This document shows positions 62,351-64,000 of a DNA stretch of 64,000 nucleotides, in pieces. A program made the translations under genes and the position numbers. Source of the DNA: Burkholderiaceae bacterium 26 (GTDB taxonomy: Bacteria > Pseudomonadota > Gammaproteobacteria > Burkholderiales > Burkholderiaceae). The notes under the pieces were generated by a model that ran no database searches, had not been told where the DNA came from, and saw nothing but the letters and a program-made list of their open reading frames with translations. The stretch is from positions 1-64,000 of the forward strand of contig JYOB01000013.1 of the NCBI GenBank assembly GCA_000955795.1, in the 5' to 3' direction. The number at the start of each line of letters is the position of its first letter. The stretch's first letter is position 1.

Positions 62351-64000
62351 TCAGACGTGGTCGCTGCCGTATCCACCACCGCCCGGCGTCTCCACAATGA
62401 AGACGTCATCAGCCTCCATCGCCACGGATGCACAGGAGTCGAGATCCTCCGTGACCCCGCTGGCGCGCACCACCCTGTTTCGACCGACGCATCCGGGTGC
62501 TCCACCCTGAGCGCCGAAGGCCCCGTGGCTACGCCCGTTGCTCAGGATGGATGCGATCATCGGCTCCAAGAATCGGATTCGGCGATGGCCGCCATTGCCG
62601 CCTTTCCAGCGGCCTGCACCGCCGGAACCGTGGCGGATCTCATAGGCGTCAAGGCGAACGGGATAGCGCAACTCGAGCACTTCGGGGTCGGTCAGGCGCG
62701 AATTGGTCATATGTGTCTGGACGACACTCGTGCCGTTAAATCCGTGGCCGGCCCCCGATCCACCGGAGATGGTCTCGTAGTACTGGTAGCGCTCGTTGCC
62801 GAAGGTGAAATTGTTCATCGTGCATTGGGCGCCAGCCATCACACCGAGGGCACCGTAGAGTGCGTTGGTAATACAGCTGGAGGTTTCCACATTGCCGGCC
62901 ACAACGGCGGCAGGTGCGCGCGGATTGAGCATGCAGCCTTCCGGAACAATCACCTCGATAGGCTTCAGACAGCCCGCGTTGAGCGGAATCGCGTCATCCA
63001 CCAGCGTACGGAACACATACAGCACCGCCGCCATGGTGATGGATTTCGGTGCGTTGAAGTTGTTGGGCAATTGCCCGCTTGTTCCCGTAAAGTCGAGTAC
63101 CGCGCTACGGCGCTGCGCATCTACCTTGACCGACACGCAAATTTGCGCGCCGTTATCCAGCGGGAGCGCGAACTGGCCATCCTTGAGCGCCGTAATAACG
63201 CGCCGCACCGACTCTTCAGCATTGTCCTGCACGTGCTGCATGTAGGCGCTAACCGTGTCTCGCCCATAGTGGGCAACCATTGCGCGCAGCTCTTGCACAC
63301 CCTTCTCATTGGCTGCAATCTGCGCTCGCAAATCCGCCATGTTTTGCGAGGGATTGCGTGACGGATACGTTCCGCTGCTGAGCAGCGCCACCATTTCAGC
63401 TTCGCGCAGTCGGCCTTGCTCAACCAACTTGAAGTTATCGATCAGCACGCCCTCTTCCTCAATCGACGTTGAGAATGGAGGGACCGAGCCTGGAGTCACC
63501 CCGCCGATATCGGCATGGTGACCACGCGATGCAACATAGAAGCGTGGGCGGGTGTCCTCCTCAAGGAACACGGGCGTGACCACCGTGATATCGGGAAGGT
63601 GCGTGCCACCGTGGTATGGGTCGTTTAGCACGAACACATCGCCAGCGTGCATATCGGGGTTACGCGTCATCACCGTCTTGATGGACTCGCTCATCGAACC
63701 CAAATGCACAGGAATGTGCGGTGCATTGGCGATCAGGTTGCCCTGCGCATCAAACAGCGCACAGCTAAAGTCCAAGCGCTCCTTGATGTTCACCGAGTAG
63801 GCTGTATTCTGCAAACGCAGCCCCATCTGCTCGGCGATGTTCATGAACAGGTTGTTGAAGACCTCCAGCATCACCGGGTCGACATGCGTACCCGCTGCGT
63901 GCCCGCTGACGCGCGCGCGCACCCGCCGTAGTTCGAGACAACCTGAACCGCTCAGTTCGGCCCGCCAGCCCGGCTCGACAACCGTGGTGGAGTTGCGCTC
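62351..64000 (-). CDS. Hydantoinase/oxoprolinase, A-B fusion (partial at right edge)
   Basis: At least 549 codons, open without a stop from the window edge. The first visible residues (ERNSTTVVEPGWRAELSGSG, CLELRR) are the end of a HyuA-type ATPase subunit. The HyuB-type part follows in the same frame after a short linker: PVMLEVFNNLFMNIAEQMG, RLDFSCALFDAQGNLIANAP, VFVLNDPYHGGTHLPDITVV, ASRGHHADIGGVTPGSVPPF, GSGGAGRWKGGNGGHRRIRF and ETPGGGGYG. It should hydrolyse hydantoin- or 5-oxoproline-type rings with ATP. Single-chain fusions resemble eukaryotic 5-oxoprolinase. Confidence 0.9.
   Translation of the reverse strand, partial: ERNSTTVVEPGWRAELSGSGCLELRRVRARVSGHAAGTHVDPVMLEVFNNLFMNIAEQMGLRLQNTAYSVNIKERLDFSCALFDAQGNLIANAPHIPVHLGSMSESIKTVMTRNPDMHAGDVFVLNDPYHGGTHLPDITVVTPVFLEEDTRPRFYVASRGHHADIGGVTPGSVPPFSTSIEEEGVLIDNFKLVEQGRLREAEMVALLSSGTYPSRNPSQNMADLRAQIAANEKGVQELRAMVAHYGRDTVSAYMQHVQDNAEESVRRVITALKDGQFALPLDNGAQICVSVKVDAQRRSAVLDFTGTSGQLPNNFNAPKSITMAAVLYVFRTLVDDAIPLNAGCLKPIEVIVPEGCMLNPRAPAAVVAGNVETSSCITNALYGALGVMAGAQCTMNNFTFGNERYQYYETISGGSGAGHGFNGTSVVQTHMTNSRLTDPEVLELRYPVRLDAYEIRHGSGGAGRWKGGNGGHRRIRFLEPMIASILSNGRSHGAFGAQGGAPGCVGRNRVVRASGVTEDLDSCASVAMEADDVFIVETPGGGGYGSDHV

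Overview
The window reads as a Burkholderiales chromosome, most likely Ralstonia or a close relative such as Cupriavidus. That assignment rests on high GC, on protein styles (H-NS family, CsbD/PRC/SYLF stress proteins, IncP-like mobilisation genes) and on codon use. It is inference, since no rRNA or tRNA gene was seen. About 92 features are listed. Many genes are conserved-hypothetical, and an unusually large share of the middle of the window consists of broken genes.

Region by region. (1) 1-4.6 kb: an IS21-family element (istA/istB, 27-bp terminal repeats) truncates two convergent genes, one of them a LOV-like PAS gene next to an EAL phosphodiesterase. A decayed copy of a Crp/Fnr regulator follows. 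(2) 5.0-17.3 kb: an envelope and stress block. It holds a GT4 glycosyltransferase coupled to a glycogen-debranching-like glucosidase, an atypical Nramp transporter flanked by inverted copies of a small-protein gene, a slipin, DUF3309, a SYLF lipoprotein, CsbD, PRC-barrel, and the intact Crp/Fnr regulator. Short CGTAC-containing motifs recur between these genes. (3) 18-21.4 kb: an H-NS-like protein, an OmpR-type regulator, and a row of small phage- or element-type genes headed by a dead alpA. (4) 21.5-26.9 kb: an AT-richer pair of exported proteins of unknown function, then a flavodoxin/SnoaL/metallo-beta-lactamase-fold operon facing a divergent LysR gene. (5) 27-36 kb: the remains of a mobilisable element: truncated SRAP, truncated and frameshifted parB, a hairpin-rich segment with a 70-bp inverted repeat, a probable oriT region, an RHH relaxosome protein, and a 1037-residue relaxase with a second gene embedded out of frame. 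(6) 36.4-42.4 kb: DUF2252, a beta-propeller lipoprotein, a small exported protein, a DUF2334 deacetylase-like protein, and a third member of the small-protein family. (7) 42.5-45.2 kb: a graveyard of fragments (IS1595, IS3 orfA, tartrate dehydrogenase, relaxase tail, ClC channel) around a YkgJ gene. (8) 45.2-64 kb: more ordinary chromosome. It has hisC behind a histidine leader-peptide attenuator, a monooxygenase, a WG-repeat exported pair, an ABC binding protein, a degenerate PhoB-like regulator divergent from an acyltransferase-desaturase-acyltransferase operon, a CPBP protease, an LRV-repeat protein, a LysR regulator, and a hydantoinase A-B fusion running off the right edge.

The observations most worth following are: the histidine leader (four consecutive His codons, then a terminator) before a lone hisC; the gene with a perfect ribosome binding site inside the relaxase gene; the GNAT-desaturase-GNAT operon; the strongly folded 0.5-kb segment that ends in a minus-strand terminator; and the heptanucleotide repeat that sets the reading frame of the duplicated relaxase tail.
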